The notes under the pieces: model-generated
Told to the model about the DNA's origin: nothing
The model's database searches: none
Seen by the model: only the letters and a program-made list of their open reading frames with translations
Assembly: GCF_007565055.1 (NCBI RefSeq)
Contig: NC_044555.1
Coordinates: forward strand, 36,836,611-36,900,610
Length of the DNA stretch: 64,000 nt
Direction: 5' to 3'
DNA from: Rhinopithecus roxellana
Taxonomy: Eukaryota; Chordata; Mammalia; Primates; Cercopithecidae
Shown: piece by piece, positions 11,996 to 21,309 of the stretch
How positions within the stretch are numbered: position 1 is the first letter of the stretch
Layout: every line of letters begins with the position of its first letter
Made by a program: the position numbers and the translations under genes

Positions 11996-12093
11996 CTCAG
12001 TTGGAAATGCAGAAATCACCCGTCTTCTGTGTTGCTCACGCTGGGAGCTGGAGGCTGGAGCTGTTCCTATTCGGCCATCTTGGCACCACCTGG
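11996..12093 (-). other. L1 5'UTR exon-like segment ending at the known splice donor
   Basis: These 98 nt align without gaps to the first ~98 nt of the L1PA 5'UTR. They end, in sense, with CATTTCCAACTGAG. In unspliced L1 the next bases are GTACC, a donor-like GT. The next base in this copy is already ORF1. Confidence 0.85.
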
Positions 12094-12927
12094 CTTTTGA
12101 TTTCTACCACAGGTATCTTTCCACATAAAATTAATGCGTTTTAACTAAGGTTATAACTTAACCACGGACACATAAGGTGTCTCAAAGCAATGGTAAGCAG
12201 TTTCTCTTTTTTTTTTTCCTTTGTCTTTTTTTACAAGATTTAGAATCTCCCCAAGGGTAGTTTAGAGAAAGGAAATTTCAAGGCAACAAATCAGAAGCTA
12301 TCCGTGGGGGAAAATAAACCCTTCATAAATGACAAAGTTACACAAATAACAAACCAGAAAGGAATTATTCCACAATCCAAGAATTAAATGTGGGCTACCA
12401 TTGTGAAAAGACAGTCTTAGCAACTGACCTGCATACCATTTAGCAATTTCTCCTGCTTTTCCCAGAAAAAGTCTAGAGCAACCAATTTCAAGCTTGCAAA
12501 AGCTCTTTACTGCTCAAAATAATTTTTAGGGCTAACTCTGATATGAACCCCAACTTTTCTGTCCTCTGGGTGGTAGAAACCAATAAAAAGTATTCTCGCA
12601 TGGTCACAAGGTTAAGCTTTTAAGGACACAAACCAAGACAGATGAATTTAACCCTGTATTGGTTTCAGGGACCCATAGCAAAGGTTGTAACTGACCAGCC
12701 TGCTGAACTGGCTTGAAAAGCAGGCTTATAGGGGTCCCTAACCTAAGTTCTATCCTGTGATACCCCTCTCTCCATTACAAAAGAACACAGAAATACAAAT
12801 TCTTACCACAAAGTACACCAGATTTGCTACAGCCTAAGATTAGTATCATATATCCTTTTTTTCTACTAATTAAACCCTTGCAGGGAAGACAAATAGTGAT
12901 GCTTTCCATTTACACAGATGCATGCAC

Positions 12928-12959
12928 ACATGTGCGCGCGCACACACACACACACACAG
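12928..12959. repeat. Alternating purine-pyrimidine (GC)/(AC) microsatellite
   Basis: ACATGTGCGCGCGCACAC is followed by an AC run. The whole stretch alternates purine and pyrimidine, the type that can adopt Z-DNA. It is likely length-polymorphic. Confidence 0.9.
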
Positions 12960-13749
12960 ATTGAGAGAAAGAGAGAAACCAGAAACGTGGCTTGTAAGAA
13001 TTTTGTACCCTTCTGGCTGGCATACCAGTTTTCTGGGTTCTCTTTCTCTTCAGCTTCCAGAAGAATCAAGCAGATTTTGATGACCCTGTTTGCTCTGCCA
13101 AAGCTGTGGGGTTCACACCACTTTACAAAAGAAAATTAACCTTTTCTGTTTTATGGAACCATAGGCAAAAGATTCTCAATTTTGCAAGATGTTGCCTAAT
13201 GGGCTGCATAAGGAACAGAATTAACATTTTCCATCCCAGAAAAATACACATAACAAAACAGATACTAGTCACCTCGATCAGCACCCAATATCAACCTAGC
13301 AAGGCAAACAGTTTCTCCTGTTAGTTCATGTTGTATTTGATCCACTCTGGGTTTGGAGAAAAGACCTTCAGATGGTAATTCACATTGGGGTCTCTAGGCA
13401 AGGCGAAGAGAAGATAATCACCCCGACACAGGCCTGTTGAGTTTTCTTTAGGACTCACTGAATGTGACCAGACAAATAAAGAGGGTTCTCTGAATTAGGC
13501 CTGCTTGACTTCTATCAGCAGTTCTTTCTGAGATCCCCTTCACATTTGCAAACTCACACAAAGATAAGACAGACAGAAGGCCTTCCAAATTAGATTCCTA
13601 ACCAAGAACTTCAAGAATATCCCTTCCAAACTATCCTCCTGTTCTCTATCTGAGAAATCTCCCCAAAATCTTCCTGATTGAAAAATCTCCTGCACCAAGA
13701 CTCTTCCTATTAGTTAGGGAGAGCCAACCAAGATCCCCAGGACCCAAAC

Positions 13750-14015
13750 CTAGAGAGACACCCCACAGTGGGGCTACAGACAAACTGAGATTTCCAAAGG
13801 AGCTGAACTGAGACGGACACCCCATGGCGGAACTACAAATACCCCACAATGGGGCCACAAACACACCCTACCATGGGACTACAGACAGACATCCTACCAT
13901 GGGGCTATAGAACCAGTCAGGAGAAGGAAGGAGGTGTTGGCAGTGCCTAGGATACTCACCAATCCAGACAGCCTGCAATGGGGCTACAGACAGACACCCT
14001 GTGATAAGGTTACAG
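13750..14015. repeat. Degenerate ~25-bp tandem repeat in ERV-A leader
   Basis: About seven imperfect copies of a unit like ACCCTACCATGGGGCTACAG are present, separated in places by unrelated spacer (13905-13970). Units begin near 13756, 13805, 13838, 13864, 13889, 13969 and 13996. On the ERV sense strand the unit reads CTGTAGCCCCATGGTAGGGT. Confidence 0.75.
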
Positions 14016-14208
14016 TTACAGGACATCTCCCCAGGACTATTTCTCTATTGCAATTAAATCCCTGCACATTGGGTCACAGCACCCCATTAGTAGAGAGAGT
14101 GCCAGAGTCAGCCCCTAGTCCAAGATAACTAGGCAGGCACCTGGGCTGGCCTCTGGATTTATCACTGGAGGGGATCTAATGAACCATGGACAGGTAGCCA
14201 CAAGGGCA

Positions 14209-14226
14209 ATCCTGGATGAGACCCCA
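14209..14226 (-). promoter_or_regulatory. Primer binding site, tRNA-Pro type (ERV-A)
   Basis: Sense TGGGGTCTCATCCAGGAT differs from the tRNA-Pro complement TGGGGGCTCGTCCGGGAT at three positions. It sits four bases after the LTR end (..GTTACA), as expected for the site that primes minus-strand DNA synthesis. Confidence 0.8.
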
Positions 14227-14230
14227 AATT

Positions 14231-15090
14231 TGTAACTGACCAACAGGTTCACTTTGCTCCCTGCCTAGACAGAGCTGATTTCTCAAGATAGGGGTATTGC
14301 AATAGAGGAAGAGTAATACACAGAGATGGCTGTGCAGGAGACCAGACCTTTACTATGACTCAAATCAAGTCTCCTTGAGCATTTAGGGATCAGAGTTCTT
14401 AAGAATAACTTGGTGGGGGGGCGGGGGAAGCTAGTGAGCCAGGAGTGCTTGTTGATTAGGTAGGAAATGAAATCATAAAGAATAGAAGCTGTCCTCTTGC
14501 ACTGAGTTCATTCCTGGGTAGGGGCCACAAGATCAGATAAGCCAGTTAATCAATCTGGGTGGTTCCAGCTGATCCATCAAGTGCAGGGTCTGCAAAATAT
14601 TTCAAGCAGTGATCTTAGGAGCAGTTTACGGAGGGTCAGAATCTTGTAACCAACAGTTGCATGGCTTCTAAACCATAATTTCCAATCTTGTGGCTAATTG
14701 GTTAGTCCTACAAAGGCAGTCTAGTCTCCAGGCAAGAAGGAGGGTTGTTGTGGGAAAGGGCTGTTATCATCTCTCTCTCTCTTTTTTTCAAGGTGGATTC
14801 TCACTCTGTCACCCAGGCTGGAGTGCAGTGGCACAATCTCAACTCACTGCAATCTCCACCTCCTGTTTTCAAGCAATTCTCCTGCGTCAGTTTCCTGAGT
14901 AGCTGGGATTACAGGCGCACACCACAAAACCCAGATAATTTTTGTATTTTTAGTAGAGACAAGGTTTCACCATGTTGGCCAGGCTGCTCTCAAACTCCTG
15001 ACCTTAAGTGATCTGCCTGCCTCGGCCTACAAAAGTGCTGGGATTACAGGTGTGAGCCACCATGTCTGAGCATGGCCTCATCTTTGTTTT
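14231..15090 (-). mobile_element. ERV-A LTR (5' LTR), truncated and split by Alu
   Basis: The left boundary TGTAAC at 14231 is the sense 3' end (..GTTACA) next to the primer site. Related sequence occurs at 47955-48605 (shared CCAATCTTGTGGCT- and GGGCTGTTATCATC-type blocks), which shows it is a repeated LTR family. An Alu sits at 14782-15071. Only ~19 bases (CATCTTTGTTTT region) remain beyond it before ERV-B LTR sequence begins, so the sense 5' ~200 bp of this LTR are lost. The ERV1 subfamily is not assigned. Confidence 0.75.
14782..15071 (-). mobile_element. Alu (AluS-like) in ERV-A LTR
   Basis: This is a near full-length antisense Alu (GGCTGGAGTGCAGTGG, GCTGGGATTACAGG). The flanking TCATCT on both sides is a partial target-site duplication. 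The tail is preceded by a (CT)n run. Confidence 0.9.
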
Positions 15091-15231
15091 AATGGGTTGT
15101 AGGGATGATTACCCTTATCTCGTCTCCTGCTAAGTCATGGAGTTTTGGGGGTTTCTTTTAGACCCCCCAATAAAACTTGTTGTAGATGTCCTGGGAGTTT
15201 CTTCAGACCTCCAATAAAATTTATTCAATCC

Positions 15232-15547
15232 CAGCTGGGCACAGTGGCTCACACGCTTGTATTCTCAGCACTTTGGGAGGCCGAGGCAGGTGGATCACCT
15301 GAGGTCAGGAGTTCGAGACCAGCCTGATTAACACAGAGAAACCCCTCCTCTACTAAAAATACAAAATTAGCTAGGCGTGGTGGCGCATGCGTTTAATCTC
15401 AGGTACTCTGGAGGCTGAGGCAGGAGAATTGCTTGAACCCGGGAGGCGGAGATTGCAGTGAGCCGAGATGGCGCCATTGCACTCCAGCCTGGGCAAGAAG
15501 AATAAAACTTCACCTCAAACAACAAAAGCAAAACAAAACAAAACTTT
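15232..15547 (+). mobile_element. AluS in ERV-B 3' LTR
   Basis: A complete plus-strand Alu with an AAAAC-rich tail, flanked by TTCAATCC at 15224-15231 and 15548-15555. Confidence 0.95.
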
Positions 15548-15677
15548 TTCAATCCTAAACGGGTCCTGTTAAGAATTCCTTTGTTATCTTCATGGCCCAG
15601 GAAATGCCTAGGGAAGACTTTTGGTGGGCTTTTGTTATTCCAGTCTTTGTATAAGGGCACTGGCTCTTTCAGGTTTT

Positions 15678-15998
15678 TGTTTTTCTGGTTTTTTGTTTCT
15701 TTCTTTTTTTTTTTTTAAGACGTAGTTTCGCTCTTGTTGCCCAGGCTGGAGTGCAATGGAGCGATCTGGGCTCATCACAACCTCTACCTCCCGGGTTCAA
15801 GTGATTCTCCTGCCTCAGCCTCCCGAGTAACTGGGATTACAGGCATGCGCCACCATGCCCAGCTAATTTTGTATTTTTAGTAGAGATGGGGTTTCTCCGT
15901 GTTGGTCAGGCTGGTCTTGAACTCCCCACCTCAGGTGATCCGCTCACCTCGGCCTCTCAAACTACTGAGATTACAGGCTTGAACCACTGTGCCCAGCC
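15678..15998 (-). mobile_element. Alu in ERV-B 3' LTR
   Basis: A complete antisense Alu with a poly-T start. The target-site duplication TCAGGTTTT lies at 15669-15677 and 15999-16007. Confidence 0.95.
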
Positions 15999-16130
15999 TC
16001 AGGTTTTAATATTTAATCTAATCACTCAGTGCTTAAGCAGTTGTCATGGAGTCCTGCCTGCTCATTTGTGAGTGGAACCTGGCCTGCCACAATCCCCATT
16101 GTCAATTTGTGAATGGTTTTCATTATGCTT

Positions 16131-16154
16131 GTATATATATATATATATATATAT
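16131..16154. repeat. (TA)n microsatellite
   Basis: An uninterrupted TA run inside the ERV-B 3' internal region. Confidence 0.95.
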
Positions 16155-16334
16155 CTCATGAGAATTGTAGGGAGATGGGGTGTCATAATCTTTCTGGTCA
16201 CTTCCTGCTGAGAGGGATCATCATTATGGGGCCCAAAACACAGCATTGTAGTGGAAGAGGTCAATTTGTTCCTGGTAGTACTCTCTGTTTTGGGGGTTTA
16301 GAGACAGTGCCCGCTGAAACATAATAGTATGAGC

Positions 16335-17745
16335 TCAAGGGATGTTTTGAAACAATATGCAACAGCAATACATTCCACAGCATAAAATTATGCCCATGCC
16401 TACAAGGATGGCCAGGACTGAGAGGATTTTCTGCCACCAGGAAAGCCTTCCACTAAACCATGATGCAATCCAGTCATTAAGTGATAACCTAGGCCTGGAG
16501 ATTGCCTGAATCTGTTGGTGCATATCCTTTAATGCCAGAGTCACTCCCAGAATCTTCAGGTATATACACACAGCATTGGGTTTTGACAAGGGTGCAGGAT
16601 CCCCCCTGGGCCGCTGTTAGAATGTCTAGGCTCCTTTGATTTTGCAAGATACCTTTTAGCATATGATACATTTTAGCATAAGAGAAATACTTTGGAGACT
16701 GTTCTTCAATGCTCAGTGCATGAAATTAGCTAGTGCCTCTGTGTGTCGTATGACAGTTTCTAAGCCTATTGAGGGAATAAAGATTATGGCCAGATGATTA
16801 TACCAGTGAAAGACTGACCTGGTCTACCTGTTAAGCGCATGCATGAGGTTAGCTGGGTTTTGGATGGTTTTTATCCAGCGTCCGTGTGCTCATGGGAGAC
16901 CTAGAGAGCAGGGTCCTAACCAGTCCAAGGGCAGCCATGGTCATAAATTGGTACCACAAAGCCACTGGATTCCCATAGGGGCATACCAATTTAGGCCAGC
17001 TCGTTGGGACCAGTGGTGGCAAGCAAATCTATTTGTTGTAGCCCCGTAATATGTCAACATTGTTCATGTGGAATTCATCCCATGACTTGAGTTATGTCAA
17101 GGGAGTGGCGGCATTGCTTCCAGCATGAAGGGACTAGTTTATTCATGTGGAGGCAGTCAGCCAAACAAATGTATCCTAAATTTGAAGAAAGTCATTTTTA
17201 TACTGGACGTTTTGTGATATAGTCTAGTTGTACATCTTCACATTCAGCAAGGGAGTAGCTAAAGCTTTTATGTCATCCCTTGTTTTGTTTACTTAGAATG
17301 GCTTTTTGTGCCCTGGGCCTTCTAAAGTTTTGTTTATGGGCCACTCTGAGACATTTGCCCTGGTTACTCCTGTCATATGTGACCCAGTCCAAAATTTGAG
17401 ATTTCCCAGAAAAGTTTGCTGGTAAATCCAGTCCTTCCCTTGGATGGGTGACAAACACCAAGGCAATGCTGTGGTTCTACAAAGGAGTTATAGGCCACAG
17501 ACCCAGCAGGAGCCTTGTTGCAGATTATCTGCATAGTTCTGTGCTCATTGTAAAAAATGATTAGAGGTAAAAGCAGAAACAAAGAGAGGCACAGCAAGAA
17601 GGAGCATTCATTATAAGAGCAAGTCTTATTGTTTTCTGAAGAGAAACTTCAGGTCTTCTAAGCGTTCTATATCCCATCTGCTGGCTTGGAACTCTCCTCT
17701 GCCACAGGGTTCTCAGCTGGCGGGAATCTTTTTGCTCACACATTA
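16335..17745 (-). pseudogene. ERV-B env remnant (surface and transmembrane parts), broken
   Basis: The left end encodes a TM C-terminus: a hydrophobic span (ILSVLAILVGMGIILCCGM) followed by a cysteine cluster, as in gamma-type envelopes after the ectodomain. The right end overlaps the end of integrase and encodes a hydrophobic leader-like stretch near 17561-17600. The length, ~1.4 kb, is short for env, and several frame changes and stops lie between the ends. No membrane protein can be made from it. Domain limits are approximate. Confidence 0.65.
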
Positions 17746-17759
17746 TGGACCTAAGGCTT

Positions 17760-18640
17760 GATGCCTGCCAATTTCAGTGCTGTGCTTGTGGTCATTAGCA
17801 CACCGTAAGGACCCTTTCATTTCTCCTGCAGTAGTTGAGCAGGACTGGCGTCCTTCCATTCCTTCAGCAGCACTTGATTGCCAGGTTGGAAAGGTTGGGG
17901 GGCTTCTACAGAATTCACAGTGTTCCTGTTGGAAGCAAACTTATGCAAAATGCTAAGAGTTGGTCCTAAGTGAGCAACCTAATTCTTAATATCTGACTCC
18001 CTATCTAGGGGCACTTCAGTACCAGAGAGATTAGCTGCAAAGGGTCCTCTGAAGACAATTTCATAGAGACTTATTTTAATTCCATTTCTGGGGGCTATCC
18101 TGACCCAGAGCAGTGCAATAATAAGTACCTGCATCCACTTCAATTAAGTATCCTGATACAGCTTGGCAATTATTATTTTTAGGGTGTGGTTCATTCTCTC
18201 AGTTTGTCCAGGAGATTGAGGTCTCCATGCTGAGTGCAGTCTCCATTTTATTCCCAATGCTTTGTTTACTTGTTGAGTTATCTCAGAATTGAATGAAGGT
18301 CAATTATCACTTAGGATTACATCAGAGAGCCCATATGGTGTATGATTTTTTTTTTTTTTCTGTAAAACTTTAAGCATATTGGTTGCTTATTGGATGTGAC
18401 CTGAGTATGCTTCAGAGAAAGTGTCCACTAGAACTAGGAGGTATTTGTATCTCCCAGGGGCTGGTGGCCTTTGTGTAAAATCTATTTGCCAGTTTTCTAG
18501 GGGGTGCCTTCCTCTTTTTTGTTGCCTAGACTGCCTTTGGCTGTGATTATTAGGCTCATTCCTGGCACACAGATGACAATGCTGAATTATATCCTCTAAG
18601 TGGGCTTTTAGTCCTTTCCTTTTCAAATAATTTTGTACAA
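17760..18640 (-). pseudogene. ERV-B integrase remnant
   Basis: Sense reading from 18626 shows the zinc-finger CHLC motif, the core ENWQIDFT segment carrying the first catalytic Asp, and LVLVDTFSEAY. Further on, near 18180-18260, comes a WRPQSPGQTERMNHT-like segment, which contains the catalytic Glu. Frame breaks separate these parts. Integrase joins viral DNA ends to the host chromosome; this copy is dead. Confidence 0.8.
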
Positions 18641-18746
18641 AGGACAGTGAAGTGTCTCACCCAAAATGCGTACTATTGTGAACGCACTTTAACAGTGGGT
18701 AGACAAGATGCACTGGTTCCTAGACTGGGCCTGCTCTGCTTACTCT

Positions 18747-19370
18747 CTACCCTTCCTTGTTTAGTTTGAATCCCTTATCTTCTGCGGCTTTCTTATCTTG
18801 AGAAGTGTACTGGGGCTTGGAGGCTGTTAAGTTTATTTGTGGAATTAAGGACACCTGGATTTCAATGCTGGCACTAGCTAAATATCTTGTGGTAAGGTCT
18901 GCAAAAGCATTGCTCCTTGCCATTTCAGAATTATTGCATTGATGGCCAGGGAAATGCATTACAGCTATTTCCCATGTGACCTTTATCTCTTCTAACAATT
19001 CTAACACTTGTTTAGCATATCAAACTTTGATGTTATCCACCTTTAGCAGCCCTCTTTCCCTCCAGATAACTCCATGTGCATGAATTATCATGAATGCTTG
19101 GTACTTGGAATCAATGTATATGTTGGCACTCTTACCTTGGGACAGTTGCAAGGCTCTCCTGAGGGCGTTTAACTCTGCCTTCTCTGCCAAGGTTCCTGCC
19201 AGCAAAGTTATTGCCTCTATTACTTCTGAGGAGGTCACCACAGCATATGTAGCATTTCTCTTCCTGTCAAGGACCAGGCTGCTCCCGTCTACAAACAAGG
19301 TCCGGTCTGAGCATGGGAGGGCCACTTCCTTTAGGTCCAGGTGGCTGAAAAACACTTGGTCTATGACCTC
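18747..19370 (-). pseudogene. ERV-B RNase H remnant
   Basis: Acidic catalytic positions are recognisable in FVDGSS, AELNAL and YIDSKY (19020-19355). The final NAFADL segment follows in the next open piece (18747-19007). An internal break near 19010 separates them. It sits between RT and integrase, as in gammaretroviral pol. Confidence 0.8.
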
Positions 19371-19929
19371 TAGACAATTATGTGTGGGTTCTTCCAGCTC
19401 CTCAGTGGTAGGTAATAGTATTGCAAGGTTTCAAGTTCCTGTAGTTTGCAACTTTACTGTGGGGTCATCTAAAACTGTGGCTTGATAATCTGCTTAATTG
19501 ACCTGCTGTCTGCCAGTAGCCTCTTTTTTTGTTGCAGTAACACCAACACTTGATTGGGCACATATATTGTGAAAGGCTGCCCCAAGGTCAGCTTTTCACC
19601 TTCTTCAAGTAGTAGTCAAGTAGTAGCAGACTGCTCTAGACAAGGGTGCCAGCCCTTGGTTACCATGTCAAGCTGCTCTGAAACATATGCTATGAGTTGT
19701 AGTACTTCACCTAACCTTTGCATTAGAACTCCAATGCTAAACCCAGTGTCTAGTGCACATTACGTTGGAAAGGCTTATGAGAATTTGGAAGCCCTGAGGC
19801 AGGGGAGGAGATTAACATATACTTCAGTTGCTCCAATGAATGTTGGTGCCTTACTTCCCACTCAAAAAAATTACAGTTGGCTCTTTTTAACAGTTCATAT
19901 AAGGGCTTTCCTATTAGTCTGTAGATAGG

Positions 19930-20600
19930 GATCCAAATCTAACAAAATCTGGCCATACCTAAGGAGACCCTTATCTGCTTTCTGGTGGTGGACGTGGCAA
20001 TAGAAGCAACTGCATTTCACCTTCCCATGGTCAGGGCTCTGGTTTCTTTCTGTACAAGAACCCCTAAATATTTCACAGTTTGCCTGCATCCTCGAGCTTT
20101 TTTGCTTGAGACCTTGTACCCACAAGTTGCCTGATGGTTTAAGGTTTTAATGGTGTTATCCTGGTACTCTTGCTCAGAGGAGCTAGAGATTAGCAAATTA
20201 TCCACATATTGCAACAATACCCCATTTTTTAATTGTAGGTTTTTTAAGTTCTGAACCAAAGCCTCTTGGAATATAGTTGGTGAGTTCTGAAGCCCTTGAG
20301 AGAGTACAGCCAAGCAATACTGAAACTGTGCAGTGGTCTCAGGGTCTGTCCATTCAAAAGCAAACGATAGCTGACTCTCTATATTCACTTGTATCTAAAA
20401 GAAGGCAGTTTTTCAAGTCTAGCACCATAAACCATTCATGATTCCCAGGTAGTGAGGAAAACATGGTGTATGGGTTAGCTACAGTGGGGTGACTGTCTTC
20501 CACAATATCATCAATTGTTGTTAGATCTTCCACAAATCTATACTCATGTGAGTGAGGCTTCTTTACCAGCAAGATGGGAGTTATTGTAAGAAGACTGAAA
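19930..20600 (-). pseudogene. ERV-B reverse transcriptase remnant, active site altered
   Basis: Two overlapping open pieces carry RT fingers and palm motifs: VANPYTMFSSLPGNHEW and VLDLKN at the N-terminal side, then LPQG-equivalent LSQGLQNSP and the active site YVDN at about 20197-20208. The canonical box is YVDD, so the second Asp is Asn. The first catalytic Asp (VLDLKD) context reads VLDLKN. The enzyme is inactive by sequence. Confidence 0.85.
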
Positions 20601-20999
20601 AGGCTTTATGAGTCCATACAGTAAGAACTAGACTAAATCCGGCTGGATGCCTTCCAAGGCTTCCCTCTTTAAGGAATATTGTTTCCTTCAGATAGATTGA
20701 ACCCCTTCCTTCAATTTGACTTTTACCAAACTTATATTAATTGCCCTCTCAGTCCCTCCCATGTTAATTGCCCTCCTCAGACCTCTGGTTTTACCTGTCA
20801 AAGACTTCCTGAGGGAACTGCCACTACCTTAGGACATGAGGTCTTAGCATTCATCAGAGGTGCTTGCACTTGCAGTCCACGTTCTGGAGGCACTTGGAGA
20901 TGCATCTGATGTTTCTCAGGGATGAAGATGATTTGAGCCTACAACTTGCATAGCAGATGTCTGCCAAGTAAAGAAATTGAGCATCCTGGCACATAACGG

Positions 21000-21250
21000 A
21001 ATTGGTGAGTTGTTACATTATTGTCCACTTTACATGAGAGGGGGCACAGAAACTGCTCTGATCTGTTTCCTGCTCATTCCAACTATATTAACAACTGTGT
21101 CAGAAAGTTCAGTGATCAGTGTATAAACTATCAAATAAGTAGCACCAGTGTTGATTAACAAGTCCAATTGCTGTTTCCCCTCTGTTAACTTTACCTGAGG
21201 CTTCTCTGGGGAAATTTTGATGTTAGATAGAATTGGAGCTGCTGGAAGTC
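21000..21250 (-). pseudogene. ERV-B aspartic protease remnant, catalytic Asp lost
   Basis: The sense strand reads LLINTGA at 21141-21161, where a retroviral protease would read LLxDTGA. The catalytic Asp is Asn. It lies between the zinc knuckle of gag and the RT, as expected. Confidence 0.7.
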
Positions 21251-21309
21251 TTGGGCACCTCAGTCTTCTTCAGATTCATCCTCAGGCTTAATTGCCATAG
21301 TTGGCTTTG

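Larger units (their letters stand above)
7626..12093 (-). mobile_element. L1PA element, 5'UTR spliced to ORF1 (SpIRE-like)
   Basis: The 3' end at 7626 shows the classic primate L1 end (ACTTTAAGTTCTAGGGTACA in antisense). ORF2 spans 7848-11684 and an ORF1 tail 11748-11995. The right end is the true L1 5' terminus (sense GCCAAGATGGCCGAATAGG). Everything between 5'UTR nt ~98 and the last ~82 codons of ORF1 is absent, although both ends of the element are present. The total is ~4.47 kb against ~6 kb for a full-length copy. Target-site duplications are not evident. Age is inferred as L1PA4-8 from the level of decay. Confidence 0.92.
12094..14230 (-). mobile_element. ERV-A: class I ERV leader and gag-region remnant
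   Basis: On the minus strand this lies directly downstream of an LTR and a proline-type primer site (14209-14226), so it is the leader and 5' internal part of a gamma-like ERV. I recognise no intact gag frame. An open stretch at 13646-13864 encodes repeated VAPLWG motifs from a degenerate tandem repeat. The element is cut at its downstream side by the L1PA 5' end at 12093. Confidence 0.65.
15088..16091 (-). mobile_element. ERV-B 3' LTR, lacking R-U5, with two Alu insertions
   Basis: It aligns with the 5' LTR from about 23440 to 23814, ending in sense TGTGGCAGGC (16082-16091). The part matching 23100-23440 is missing at the left edge, where ERV-A LTR is joined. Alus at 15232-15547 and 15678-15998 split it. 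Confidence 0.75.

Noticed and set aside
13750..14015. Possible CRISPR-like array
   Set aside because: Units are imperfect and irregularly spaced, in a eukaryotic ERV leader; no CRISPR context.
15145..15660. Open frames with LECSG/AISAH-type peptides
   Set aside because: These peptides are the usual translation of antisense Alu, here and at 27.4, 33.4, 34.0, 49.2 and 62.7 kb.
16335..16589. Possible functional ERV envelope
   Set aside because: Only the TM C-terminal part is open; the rest is short and broken by stops and frame changes.
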